Source of the DNA: Lutibacter sp. | GTDB lineage: Bacteria; Bacteroidota; Bacteroidia; Flavobacteriales; Flavobacteriaceae | DNA: 38,771 bases | NCBI GenBank assembly: GCA_021647265.1 | Contig: JAKIVA010000029.1 | Coordinates: 1-38,771, forward strand | Reading direction: 5' to 3' | Shown: positions 17,280-25,556 of the stretch, piece after piece | Layout of the letters: the number at the start of each line of letters is the position of its first letter | Position numbering within the stretch: the stretch's first letter is position 1 | Position numbers and translations under genes: made by a program | The notes under the pieces: model-generated | Database searches by the model: none | Told to the model about the DNA's origin: nothing | The model's input: only the letters and a program-made list of their open reading frames with translations

Positions 17280-18004
17280 TCTAAAACTAAAATTAAACGA
17301 TCTGAAGTTTTGTAATCAAAATTCTCTAATTGATAATTACCAAAAATATGTTTTATTTTAAAATTAACAGCATTTAAATATTCTTTAATTTTTGGGAGGT
17401 CTAAAATTTTAACTTTTTCATAATAAGTATGATGTTTCCCATCTGCATCAAAGTTTATTTCTTTTACTATAAAATTATGTTGCACATACCTTCTTATTTT
17501 AAATGTAATACCTTTAATTGTTTGTGTTTCTTCAGTAACTAAACTTGATAAAACTTTTTCTACATTCATAAAATCTATCACTGCAATTCCATTAGGTTTT
17601 AAACCGTTTTTTATATGTTGCAGCACTGCTATATCTTCATTGTCATCTTCAAAAAAACCAAAACTTGTAAACAAATTAAAAATGGCATTATAGGTAGATT
17701 TAAGAGGTTTACGCATATCGTGTACAATAAATTTTAACGATTTATTTTCAAATTGTTTAGCATATTGAATACTATTTTTAGATAAATCGGCTCCTATAAC
17801 ATAAAAACCCAATGAGTTTAAATAAATTGCATGACGCCCTTTTCCACACCCTAAATCTAATAATTTATCATCTTTTTTTAAATTTAATACGGTGGTGATA
17901 TTTTGTATAAATTTTTGAGCTTCAGAATAATCTCTATGCGTATATAAAATATAATAATAACTCGTGTCAAACCACGATTCAAACCAATCTTTATTTTTAT
18001 TCAT
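17276..18004 (-). CDS. Class I SAM-dependent methyltransferase
   Basis: About 242 residues from the ATG at 18002-18004 (a TTG at 18025 would add seven residues). Motif I is KLLDLGCGKGRHAIYLNSLG, the SAM-binding glycine loop; GADLSKNSIQYA is motif II and NLFTSFGFFED is motif IV. The N-terminus WFESWFDTSYYYILYTHRDY is a recurring flavobacterial start for this group. The methyl acceptor is unknown; the small-molecule type is likelier than RNA. It overlaps the ZIP gene by 4 bp, so the two are co-transcribed without an obvious shared function. Confidence 0.82.
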   Translation of the reverse strand: MNKNKDWFESWFDTSYYYILYTHRDYSEAQKFIQNITTVLNLKKDDKLLDLGCGKGRHAIYLNSLGFYVIGADLSKNSIQYAKQFENKSLKFIVHDMRKPLKSTYNAIFNLFTSFGFFEDDNEDIAVLQHIKNGLKPNGIAVIDFMNVEKVLSSLVTEETQTIKGITFKIRRYVQHNFIVKEINFDADGKHHTYYEKVKILDLPKIKEYLNAVNFKIKHIFGNYQLENFDYKTSDRLILVLE

Positions 18005-18127
18005 AATTTTTTTGAGTGCTAACAAAAATACTAAATAGTTTTTAGTTTTAATATTATTTCAATTATCAGTTTTAAATAAGTTTATGCTTTTAAAGTTAGA
18101 CCTCGTACTTAATAGCAAATCTTTCAG

Positions 18128-18135
18128 TAAATTTG
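18128..18135 (+). promoter_or_regulatory. Candidate -7 element of the rRNA methyltransferase gene
   Basis: TAAATTTG followed by C is a good Bacteroidota -7 match, about 15 bp before the ATG at 18150. If active it places transcription start inside the longer frame that opens at 18084, which argues for the downstream start. A clear TTG -33 element is not seen. Confidence 0.42.
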
Positions 18136-18149
18136 CAAAAATTAAAAAA

Positions 18150-19331
18150 ATGAATCGAGATTTTAAAATGGTTGCCACTACCATGTTTGGGTTTGAAGAA
18201 TTGTTGGTGACTGAACTTAAAAATTTAGGAGCTCAAGATGTTGAAGCCGGTGTAAGAAGTGTTTCTTTTAAGGGAGATAAAGGCTTTATGTATAAGGCTA
18301 ATATAGCCTTACGAACCGCTATTAGGATATTAAAACCTATCAAACGTTTTAGAGTTGCTGATGAAGATGACCTCTATAAAAAACTAATGAAAATTGAATG
18401 GGAAAACTACCTGAATATTGATAATACGTTTTCCATAGGAGCCGTAGTAAACTCAAATAATTTTACTACCAACTCTCATTACATTGCTTTAAAATCTAAA
18501 GATGCAATTGCAGATTATTTTAGAAATAAATATCATAAAAGGCCAAATGTTGATGTTAAACACCCTGACCTTAAAATTCATGTGCATATCCAAAAAGATT
18601 TTTGCTCAGTTTCTTTAGATAGCTCAGGTGATTCTTTGCACAAACGTGGGTACAGAAGCTCAACCAATATTGCGCCTATTAATGAAGTTTTAGCAGCTGG
18701 CTTAGTCTTACTTTCGGGATATACAGGCGATTGTAATTTTATAGATCCAATGTGTGGATCGGGGACCATTTTAATTGAAGCAGCGATGATTGCAAATAAT
18801 ATACCTGCCAATATTAATAGAAAAGAATTTGGTTTTGAAAAATGGATAGATTATGATGAAGATTTATTTTTCATAATTCAAGATTCTCTATTAAAAAAAA
18901 TACGAAGTTCTCATTTTAAAATTATGGGATTTGACAAAGCGCCTTCAGCAGTGAGAAAAGCGAAAGAAAATATTGAAAATGCCAACTTAGAAGAATTTAT
19001 TGGAGTACATCACGTAAACTTCTTTAATTCAATGAAGGAAGTATTTGGACAAACAATTATTTTATTCAACCCTCCTTACGGTGAACGTCTAAATATTGAT
19101 GTTCAAGAGTTCTATAAAAAAATAGGGGATACGCTTAAGCACGGTTATCCAGATTCTACAGTGTGGTTTATTACATCAGATTTTGAAGCCTTAAAATACG
19201 TTGGTTTAAGAACTTCAAGAAAAATACCTGTTAAAAATGGTGATTTGAATTGTAAATTTGTACGATATGATATGTATGCAGGTAGTAAAAAAGCGAAAAA
19301 GAAAACTCCAGATGCAGAAGAAGATTTATAG
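18150..19331 (+). CDS. THUMP-domain 23S rRNA guanine methyltransferase (RlmL-like)
   Basis: A 393-residue protein from the ATG at 18150 (MNRDFKMVATTMFGFEELL); the frame opens at 18084, but homologues begin near the chosen start. An N-terminal ferredoxin-like plus THUMP domain (to about 160) is followed by a UPF0020 methyltransferase domain with FIDPMCGSGTILIEAA (SAM loop) and NPPYGERL (N-P-P-Y catalytic motif for base amino groups). The family includes RlmL, which makes m2G2445 in 23S rRNA. Flavobacterial versions lack the second RlmK domain, as here. A Lys-rich tail ends the protein. Confidence 0.85.
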   Translation: MNRDFKMVATTMFGFEELLVTELKNLGAQDVEAGVRSVSFKGDKGFMYKANIALRTAIRILKPIKRFRVADEDDLYKKLMKIEWENYLNIDNTFSIGAVVNSNNFTTNSHYIALKSKDAIADYFRNKYHKRPNVDVKHPDLKIHVHIQKDFCSVSLDSSGDSLHKRGYRSSTNIAPINEVLAAGLVLLSGYTGDCNFIDPMCGSGTILIEAAMIANNIPANINRKEFGFEKWIDYDEDLFFIIQDSLLKKIRSSHFKIMGFDKAPSAVRKAKENIENANLEEFIGVHHVNFFNSMKEVFGQTIILFNPPYGERLNIDVQEFYKKIGDTLKHGYPDSTVWFITSDFEALKYVGLRTSRKIPVKNGDLNCKFVRYDMYAGSKKAKKKTPDAEEDL

Positions 19332-19465
19332 TTGAAAGTTACGTTATTAAAGTTTAGTTAAACCTGTTGTCCATGTTGATTCTTTAAACTTACTGATAGG
19401 CCACTTCACTTCGCTATAAGTAAAATAATACAAATTATAAAATTGGTGCGTTTTATAGTTATTTT

Positions 19466-19530
19466 GTCATTCCTGTGAAGACAGGAATCCACAAATAGGA
19501 TACGTTGATTCCTGCCTATGCAGGAATGAC
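19466..19530. repeat. Inverted pair of 24-bp palindromic repeats
   Basis: Two arms face each other: GTCATTCCTGTGAAGACAG plus GAATC at 19466-19489, and GATTCCTGCCTATGCAGGAA plus TGAC at 19507-19530. They match at about 20 of 24 positions after reverse complementing, and each arm is itself a small hairpin. This REP-like type recurs in many Bacteroidota genomes. It lies in a 224-bp gap with nothing else apparent. Confidence 0.8.
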
Positions 19531-19543
19531 ATCCGTTTTTAAC

Positions 19544-19558
19544 TGTTGGCTAACGTTA
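19544..19558. repeat. Left arm of a cassette-bounding inverted repeat
   Basis: TGTTGGCTAACGTTA here matches the arm at 20068-20082 at 14 of 15 bases in inverted orientation, with further similarity (TTCTAT) inward. It contains the stop codon of the enclosed gene. Confidence 0.72.
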
Positions 19559-19957
19559 TTCTATATTTTTCAAAAATCTCTCTAAGAAGTCTTGTCCTAA
19601 AGATTCTCTGATTGCCTTTAAAAACTTCTCAGATAATTCATTCTTTAAGGTTATATTATAATCAGTCGAAACTTTTAAAACAATTTCACTAACTGGATGA
19701 ATTAAATCATTATATTCATTTATTGACTTTACCCTTAGGTTTTCAGAATCATTCAATTTCTTAGTGTTTATATAAGTCCAAATTTGATGAATTTCATTTG
19801 AAATTTCAGGATATATTAAATCTTTCTCTTTTTGTTTCAGATTTTTATATGTTTCATAATACTCCGAATTTGGCAATTTCGAAAATTGCTTATTAGTCAA
19901 TTCTAAAAATACTATTTTCTCTAATTGATTAATTTGTACGTTTTCTTTTGTAATCAT
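19556..19957 (-). CDS. Hypothetical protein inside an inverted-repeat-bounded cassette
   Basis: About 133 residues from the ATG at 19955-19957 (a longer frame opens at 19993). I do not recognise a family. The protein is soluble, helical, rich in Lys, Glu, Asn and Ile, with no signal peptide, membrane helix or cysteine. It contains Trp in HQIWTYINTKKL and ends GQDFLERFLKNIE. It stands alone, opposite to the preceding methyltransferase, and is enclosed by a 15-bp inverted repeat whose left arm contains its stop codon. This arrangement suggests a mobile single-gene cassette of unknown purpose rather than a housekeeping gene. Confidence 0.6.
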   Translation of the reverse strand: MITKENVQINQLEKIVFLELTNKQFSKLPNSEYYETYKNLKQKEKDLIYPEISNEIHQIWTYINTKKLNDSENLRVKSINEYNDLIHPVSEIVLKVSTDYNITLKNELSEKFLKAIRESLGQDFLERFLKNIE

Positions 19958-20067
19958 AATATTCTTATATTTAAAATTATATTTTAACAGCAATTATTTT
20001 GCTATTCTTATTTATATAACTGAATAAGTGAATTTTTGTTACAAAAATGAATCTGTCATAGAATACC

Positions 20068-20082
20068 TAATGTTAGCCAACA
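20068..20082. repeat. Right arm of the cassette-bounding inverted repeat
   Basis: TAATGTTAGCCAACA is the inverted partner of 19544-19558 with one mismatch. It lies about 110 bp upstream of the enclosed gene's start, so the unit is about 540 bp long. Confidence 0.72.
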
Positions 20083-20109
20083 ACGAATAAAAATAGTATT
20101 TTAATACAA

Positions 20110-20130
20110 AAGAGGCTGTCTGAAAAGTCT
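20110..20130 (+). mobile_element. Solo IS1182-like end remnant
   Basis: The 21 bases beginning AAAAGAGGCTGTCTGAAAAG match 38469-38489, the outer end of the IS at the right of the window, with three mismatches. No transposase or opposite end is seen nearby, so this is a scar. Confidence 0.55.
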
Positions 20131-20155
20131 ATAAAAACCAATTTGTCAAACTGAG

Positions 20156-20208
20156 CTTGTCGAAGTTTACAGTAGTTGTCAGCACATTAAAATATTTCGA
20201 CAAGCTAC
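20156..20208. repeat. Palindromic AGCTTGTCGAA repeat pair
   Basis: AGCTTGTCGAA at 20156-20166 and TTCGACAAGCT at 20198-20208 form a perfect 11-bp inverted repeat with a 31-bp spacer. This motif family is common between genes in marine Bacteroidota. The rest of 19994-20291 holds no convincing gene. Confidence 0.75.
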
Positions 20209-20291
20209 CATTGACGTCTTTTATATTTCGTTGTTTTTCAATATTTTAAGAATTAACTAAAACAACTTCTAACCCAAGTTCTTTAGCCATT

Positions 20292-21395
20292 CTAGAGACT
20301 GAACGTTTTTTGTTTGCTTACTCTTTTTTGAAAATCATACTCAAACACAGGTTTTCTACTTTTATTTGTTACAGTTTTGGTTCTTTCTATCGTTCTAATA
20401 GGTTTACGATCTATACTTTTCGTTCTATTTTTATTTTGAGAAATTACAGGTCTTTTATTTCTTGTGACTGTACTTTTCCTTTCTTGAGCTCTAACATGTT
20501 TACGATTTTGTTGTACAATTCTTTCTGAATTTCGAGTTGCCCTTTTTATATTTCCAGTTCTATTAGTAATAGCTCGTGTATTGCTAGTTGTTTTTTTAAC
20601 ACTTGTATTTCGTTTATTAATACTTCTTGAATCTCTGTTGCGTAAATTTATATTTGCTCTATTAGAAGAATAGTTTCTAGTATTACTTCTTCGAGTATTA
20701 TTATAGCTATCATTTTTTCGCTTAGGAATTCTACTTGTAGCTACACGTTTTCTTGTGTTATAACCATTGCGTTTGTAATTTTTTCTATAGTATGTATTTC
20801 TTGAGTGATCTCTATAATATCTATACCTGTTTGGTTTGTAATGGTTTCTATATGGCCTGTAGCTTACTACTCTAAATTCAAAAAGAGGTCTTGAAAAATA
20901 ATTGTGATATGGGTGATATACATAAGTACGATTGTAATTATTTATGTATCCCGTATAGTATGAGTAATACCCATAATTATCATAATGAACAAACATTCCA
21001 CCCAACCTAGCTAATCTTCCATATTGGTAACTAAGGTTTATGTTTCCAATTCTATTAACTCTACCATAGTAATCATAATAAATAGGGATATCTTCCACCT
21101 GAATAATTGCACCATAAGCATCATATTGTACATAAGCATCATAGTTATAACCCGAATTAAAACTAATATTCACATTTTTAGTACGGTAACCTATTTGAAA
21201 ATCATTTCTTGGATTAATGTAAAAATCAAATTCTCCATTTTGAAAAACTGAAAATGTAACACCTCGTTCAACAAAAGTGAATGAATCTCCATAATTATTA
21301 TAATAGCGATTGTGATTTAATGTATTTGTAGTTGCAAAAGCACCTAAACTAACAAATACAAATGTTACGAATATTAATATCTTGTTTTTCATCAT
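20292..21395 (-). CDS. Secreted Tyr/Asn-rich, Arg/Lys-rich protein of unknown function
   Basis: A 367-residue protein. It has a Sec signal peptide (KILIFVTFVFVSLGAFA), then a beta-rich region of about 150 residues full of Tyr, Asn and Gly with repeats such as YDAYG, YYDYYGR and YYSYYTGY, and a basic half (about 175-350) dominated by Arg, Lys, Asn, Ser and Thr without hydrophobic core. The layout suggests an exported surface or matrix protein whose tail binds a polyanion; that is inference. It starts at adjacent Met codons at 21395 or 21392. The C-terminus is uncertain: another frame carries on past the stop for about 20 codons to 20247. Similar proteins occur in flavobacteria without known function. 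Confidence 0.7.
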   Translation of the reverse strand: MMKNKILIFVTFVFVSLGAFATTNTLNHNRYYNNYGDSFTFVERGVTFSVFQNGEFDFYINPRNDFQIGYRTKNVNISFNSGYNYDAYVQYDAYGAIIQVEDIPIYYDYYGRVNRIGNINLSYQYGRLARLGGMFVHYDNYGYYSYYTGYINNYNRTYVYHPYHNYFSRPLFEFRVVSYRPYRNHYKPNRYRYYRDHSRNTYYRKNYKRNGYNTRKRVATSRIPKRKNDSYNNTRRSNTRNYSSNRANINLRNRDSRSINKRNTSVKKTTSNTRAITNRTGNIKRATRNSERIVQQNRKHVRAQERKSTVTRNKRPVISQNKNRTKSIDRKPIRTIERTKTVTNKSRKPVFEYDFQKRVSKQKTFSL

Positions 21396-21467
21396 AAATA
21401 ATTTAAAGGTTCATACTTCATTTTGTTGTGAGTGATTCACATTACTTTTAAATACAAACAGTATGCC

Positions 21468-21495
21468 AAAAAAAAATGCCCAATATTTTGGGCAT
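21468..21495 (-). terminator. Intrinsic terminator of the peroxidase gene
   Basis: Read on the minus strand, ATGCCCAAAATATTGGGCAT forms a stem of 7-8 bp followed by nine T residues (plus-strand A-run 21468-21476). It lies 30 bp after the peroxidase stop and ahead of the next gene on the same strand, so the two genes are separately transcribed. Confidence 0.8.
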
Positions 21496-21525
21496 CTAAA
21501 ATTGTAACTATTTTTAATAGTGAAG

Positions 21526-22551
21526 CTATATAGTTTCAGGTTTTTTCGCCGTTAATGAATTTAAAAATACTACCAAGGAGTTTAATTCTTTTTCAGAAAG
21601 GTCTTTGTTCAATTGTATTTTTGCCATTATTGAAACTGCTTCTTTTAAATCTTTAATACTACCATCATGAAAATATGGATATGTTTTTTCTATGTTTCTC
21701 AATGATGGCGATTTGAAAATATACTTGTCATTTTCATTTTTTGTAACATCGTATTTACCATTATCAATTTTTTTACTTTTAGTGTATTTCCAATAATCAT
21801 CATAAATTCCAAATTTTTGGAAAATTTTTCCTCCAACTGCATTTCCTGAGTGACAAGCCACACAACCTTTATCAATAAATAGTTGCAAGCCTTCTTTTTC
21901 TTCAGTTGTAAGCGCTGATAAATCACCTTTAATAAAATCATCAAATCGTGAAGGAGTTATTAATGTTCTCTCAAATGCTCCAATTGCTTTTTGAATATTT
22001 TTATAAGTAATAGGATCTTTCTCATTTGGGAATACCTTAGCAAATAACTTATTGTACTCGTCAATTTTAGAAAGTCGTTTAACAACAACTTTTTCGCTAG
22101 GCATTGCCATTTCAACTGAATTTAATATTGGGCCACCTGCTTGCGCTTCAACATCGGGTTCTCTACCATCCCAAAACTGTGCTACATGGAGTGCCGCATT
22201 AAAAACCGTTGGAGAATTTCTTGTTCCAAAACCACCATTATTACCCGGTGAAGTACTTAAATTATCTACGCCATAAGTCTTTAAATTATGGCACGTATTA
22301 CAGCTCTGAGTATTGTCTTTTGACAATCTCTTATCTAAAAAAAGTTTTTTCCCCAATGCTACTTTTTCTTTAGTTAACGGGTTGCTTTTACTTTCTGCAG
22401 AAGTTGGTAATACTCCAAACATTGATGAAGCTGTTTTTTGTAGTGCAACATATGTTGAACTCTGCTTATCTTTAAGTTGTTTTTCTTTTTTGTTATTTGT
22501 GCAACTAAAAACACTTGTGATTAGTATAGCTAGTAATAAAAATTTCCTCAT
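21526..22551 (-). CDS. Di-haem cytochrome c peroxidase/MauG-family lipoprotein
   Basis: A 341-residue exported protein with a lipoprotein signal (LLLAILITSVFSC, lipid-bearing Cys17) and two c-type haem motifs, C84-N-T-C-H88 and C230-V-A-C-H234. The QFWDGREPDVEAQA segment and the FGTRNSPTVFNAALH region between the haems are characteristic of bacterial di-haem peroxidases, which reduce hydrogen peroxide in the periplasm using electrons from cytochromes. Length agrees with the family. The lipid anchor implies attachment to the inner or outer membrane, as is frequent in Bacteroidota. MauG-like oxidation of another substrate remains possible. Confidence 0.9.
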   Translation of the reverse strand: MRKFLLLAILITSVFSCTNNKKEKQLKDKQSSTYVALQKTASSMFGVLPTSAESKSNPLTKEKVALGKKLFLDKRLSKDNTQSCNTCHNLKTYGVDNLSTSPGNNGGFGTRNSPTVFNAALHVAQFWDGREPDVEAQAGGPILNSVEMAMPSEKVVVKRLSKIDEYNKLFAKVFPNEKDPITYKNIQKAIGAFERTLITPSRFDDFIKGDLSALTTEEKEGLQLFIDKGCVACHSGNAVGGKIFQKFGIYDDYWKYTKSKKIDNGKYDVTKNENDKYIFKSPSLRNIEKTYPYFHDGSIKDLKEAVSIMAKIQLNKDLSEKELNSLVVFLNSLTAKKPETI

Positions 22552-22681
22552 AAGTTTATTATTTTAAATTTATAACGAAATTATTTTAAATTGAAAACAT
22601 AATACGTAACAATAATTACAGTTTTTATATAATTTTGATTTGATTTGAATACTTTTACTTTTTTAATAAATTTTAGCTGCT

Positions 22682-25126
22682 TTGAACTATTTTATAAATG
22701 TTATTTTACCAATACCACTTCCAAAGTTATTTACCTATAAAATAACAGAAGCAGAAGCTGTTTTTTTAAGTAAAGGAATACGCGTTGCTGTAGAATTTGG
22801 TAAATCAAAAGTATATACAGCTTTGGTGTACAAAATTCATAATGAATCACCTATTGGGTATGAAGCCAAAGATATTCATCAAATTTTAGATGAAACTCCA
22901 ATAGTAAATGAGTTTCAATTAAAACACTGGGAATGGATAGCTAATTATTATATGTGTTCTTTAGGTGAAGTATATAGAGCTGCGCTACCTTCAGCATTTT
23001 TACTTGAAAGTGAAACGGTTATTCAGCTTGCACAAAATTTTTCAAATGAAAATATACTCTCTAACGACGAGTTTTTGGTTTTTGAAGCTTTGCAACATCA
23101 GTCTCAACTCTCTATTCAAGAAATAATTGAAATTATAGGTAAAAAAAATATATTTCCTATTATTAAAGATTTAATAAAGAAGAATGTAATTACAGTAAAA
23201 GAGCAAATTTATGAACAATACAAGCCCAAACTAATAAAATACATCCATTTAAAAGAGACGTGGAGTACAAACAGTAAGTTAAATGAATTGTTAGAAAGCT
23301 TGAGTAGAGCAAAAAAACAACGCGATGTTGTATTAACCTATTTTCAATTGCAAACAACTAAAAAACCTATCAAAGTTTTAGAGCTCCAAAAAAAATCAAA
23401 TTGCTCAACAGCAATTATAAAATCACTGGTTGATAAAGGTGTTTTTGAGTATTATTTTATTCAGACTGATAGGATTAATTTTACGGGTAATTCTTCAGAA
23501 ATAAAAGAATTAACAAAGCACCAGCAAATTGCTTATAATGAAATTAAAGAAACTTTTAAAATAAAACAAACAACGTTACTTAAAGGAGTTACAAGTAGCG
23601 GTAAAACAGAGATTTATGTTAAGCTAATTAAAGATTTACTAAAGGAAGGGAGACAAGTATTGTACTTACTACCAGAGATTGCTTTAACCACCCAATTAAT
23701 AGAAAGGTTACAATATTATTTTGGAGAATATTTATCGGTTTTTCATTCTAAATATTCTATGAATGAACGTGTAGAAGTTTGGAATAACGTTTTGGATAAC
23801 AAACAAAAAGCACGGCTAATTTTAGGGGCTCGCTCTTCATTATTTCTGCCTTTCTCAAATTTAAAACTAATTATTGTTGATGAAGAGCATGAACCGTCAT
23901 TTAAACAATATGACCCGGCTCCGAGATATCATGCTAGAGATGCATCAATAGTTTTAGCAAAAATGCACAACGCGAACGTCTTATTAGGATCTGCAACACC
24001 CTCTATTGAAAGCTACTACAATGCACAACAGGGTAAATATGGATTTGTTGAACTAAATAGGCGTTTTGGAGACGTGTTATTACCAGAAATTGAATTGGTA
24101 GATATTAAAGAAAAGTACAGAAAAAAAAGAATGAAAGGTCATTTTTCAGATCGATTAATAGAAATGATTACTGAAGCCATAGAAAATAAAGAACAAGTTA
24201 TTTTATTTCAGAATAGGCGAGGTTATGCACCCTTCGTAGAATGTGAAACCTGTGGGGTATCACCACAATGTCCGCAATGTGACGTTAGTTTAACATTCCA
24301 TAATTATAAAAATGAATTGCGTTGTCATTATTGTGGCTACCGTCAAGCAATGTTACACAATTGTAGTGCTTGTGGAAGTGAAAAATTAAACACCAAAGGT
24401 TTTGGTACCGAACAAATTGAAATGGAGCTAGAAGAACTTTTTCCAACTGCCAAAATTGGGAGAATGGATTTAGATACAACACGAGGAAAATATGGATATC
24501 AGAAAATACTAGGGAAATTTCAAGCCAAAGAAATTGATGTTTTGGTTGGTACACAAATGCTGTCTAAAGGATTAGATTTTGCAAATGTATCGTTGGTAGG
24601 CGTCTTAAATGCAGATCATATGTTGAATTTCCCTGATTTTAGAGCACATGAGAGAAGCTATCAATTAATGGTGCAAGTTTCAGGCAGAGCAGGGCGAGTT
24701 AAAAAAAGAGGTAAAGTTGCTATACAAACCTTCAATCCATTTCACCAAATACTACAGCAGGTTTCTACAAATTCTTATGAAGAAATGTATAAAGAGCAAT
24801 TGGATGAACGTTGGCAATATCACTACCCTCCATTTTTCAGATTGATAAAAATAACCTTACGGCATAAAGATTATAATAGGGTAGATGAGGCCGCAAATTG
24901 GCTTGGAAAATCATTAACAGCTATTTTTAAAGAAAATGTTTTAGGTCCCTCAATACCATCCGTTTCTAGAGTTCGAAATTATTATATTAGAACAATCATT
25001 ATAAAAATTCCTCAAAAAAATTCTTTAATAGCAACCAAAAAGCACATAATTCGTGTGAAAAACACATTTCAAGCAATAAAAGAATTTCGCGCTATTCGGT
25101 TTAATATAGATGTAGACAATTATTAA
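22682..25126 (+). CDS. priA: Primosomal protein N' (replication restart helicase)
   Basis: An 814-residue superfamily 2 helicase. The N-terminal 3'-DNA-binding domain begins YFINVILPIPLPKLFTY, then a winged helix, Walker A in KGVTSSGKTEIYVKL (about residue 300), IVDEEHEPSFKQYDP (DEEH box), a zinc module with eight Cys in C-x2-C pairs (about 520-565), and motif VI QVSGRAGR. PriA reloads the replisome at stalled forks. The start is TTG at 22682: an in-frame TAA at 22667-22669 leaves no room for an ATG, and the next Met would delete conserved strands. Confidence 0.95.
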   Translation: MNYFINVILPIPLPKLFTYKITEAEAVFLSKGIRVAVEFGKSKVYTALVYKIHNESPIGYEAKDIHQILDETPIVNEFQLKHWEWIANYYMCSLGEVYRAALPSAFLLESETVIQLAQNFSNENILSNDEFLVFEALQHQSQLSIQEIIEIIGKKNIFPIIKDLIKKNVITVKEQIYEQYKPKLIKYIHLKETWSTNSKLNELLESLSRAKKQRDVVLTYFQLQTTKKPIKVLELQKKSNCSTAIIKSLVDKGVFEYYFIQTDRINFTGNSSEIKELTKHQQIAYNEIKETFKIKQTTLLKGVTSSGKTEIYVKLIKDLLKEGRQVLYLLPEIALTTQLIERLQYYFGEYLSVFHSKYSMNERVEVWNNVLDNKQKARLILGARSSLFLPFSNLKLIIVDEEHEPSFKQYDPAPRYHARDASIVLAKMHNANVLLGSATPSIESYYNAQQGKYGFVELNRRFGDVLLPEIELVDIKEKYRKKRMKGHFSDRLIEMITEAIENKEQVILFQNRRGYAPFVECETCGVSPQCPQCDVSLTFHNYKNELRCHYCGYRQAMLHNCSACGSEKLNTKGFGTEQIEMELEELFPTAKIGRMDLDTTRGKYGYQKILGKFQAKEIDVLVGTQMLSKGLDFANVSLVGVLNADHMLNFPDFRAHERSYQLMVQVSGRAGRVKKRGKVAIQTFNPFHQILQQVSTNSYEEMYKEQLDERWQYHYPPFFRLIKITLRHKDYNRVDEAANWLGKSLTAIFKENVLGPSIPSVSRVRNYYIRTIIIKIPQKNSLIATKKHIIRVKNTFQAIKEFRAIRFNIDVDNY

Positions 25127-25148
25127 TAATGTTTTCCTAATTTCACAC

Positions 25149-25178
25149 TTGTAGAGTAAGATATATATTGTATATTTG
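25149..25178 (+). promoter_or_regulatory. Bacteroidota-type promoter of rpsF-rpsR-rplI
   Basis: TTG at 25149-25151 and TATATTTG at 25171-25178 are separated by exactly 19 bases, matching the TTG-N19-TAnnTTTG consensus of the Bacteroidota primary sigma factor. It lies about 30 bp ahead of rpsF, giving a short leader of about 25 nt. Confidence 0.78.
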
Positions 25179-25209
25179 CACGCTTAAAAGTAAAACTTAA
25201 ATATTAATT

Positions 25210-25551
25210 ATGAATCATTACGAAACTGTTTTCATTTTGAATCCCGTTTTATCTGATACTCAGATAAAGGAAACAGTACAGAAGTTCGAGGACTATCTTG
25301 TTTCCAAAGGTGCCGAAATGATATCAAAAGAAGATTGGGGGCTTAAAAAATTAGCCTATACAATCCAAAACAAAAAAAGTGGTTTTTACCACTTATTTGA
25401 ATACAAAGTTGATGGACAAGCAATAACTCCATTTGAACTTGAATTTAGAAGAGATGATAGCGTTATGCGTTATTTAACTGTAAAGTTAGACAAACATGCT
25501 ATTGCTTGGGCAGAAAAAAGGAGAGAAAGAAATAAAGCATTCAAAAAATAA
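25210..25551 (+). CDS. rpsF: 30S ribosomal protein bS6
   Basis: A 113-residue protein beginning MNHYETVFILNPVLSDTQ, with the EDWGLKKLAYTIQNKKSGFY core and the FRRDDSVMRYLTVKL strand that are standard for bS6. It binds bS18 and 16S rRNA on the platform of the small subunit. First gene of the conserved bS6-bS18-bL9 operon, 5 bp before rpsR. In several bacterial phyla a leader RNA in this operon binds the S6:S18 pair, but the leader here (about 25 nt) is too short for that structure. Confidence 0.97.
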   Translation: MNHYETVFILNPVLSDTQIKETVQKFEDYLVSKGAEMISKEDWGLKKLAYTIQNKKSGFYHLFEYKVDGQAITPFELEFRRDDSVMRYLTVKLDKHAIAWAEKRRERNKAFKK

Positions 25552-25556
25552 GAGTT

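Noticed and set aside
18084..18149. Longer N-terminus for the THUMP methyltransferase
   Set aside because: A promoter-like TAAATTTG lies inside it and the family start fits 18150.
20156..20208. CRISPR-like repeat
   Set aside because: Only two inverted copies with one spacer; no array of direct repeats exists anywhere in the window.
24285..24554. Minus-strand frame of 89 codons opposite the priA zinc module
   Set aside because: It is composed of reverse-complemented Cys and His codons of priA and has no independent support.
25179..25209. S6:S18 leader RNA regulator
   Set aside because: The leader is too short to hold the known structure.
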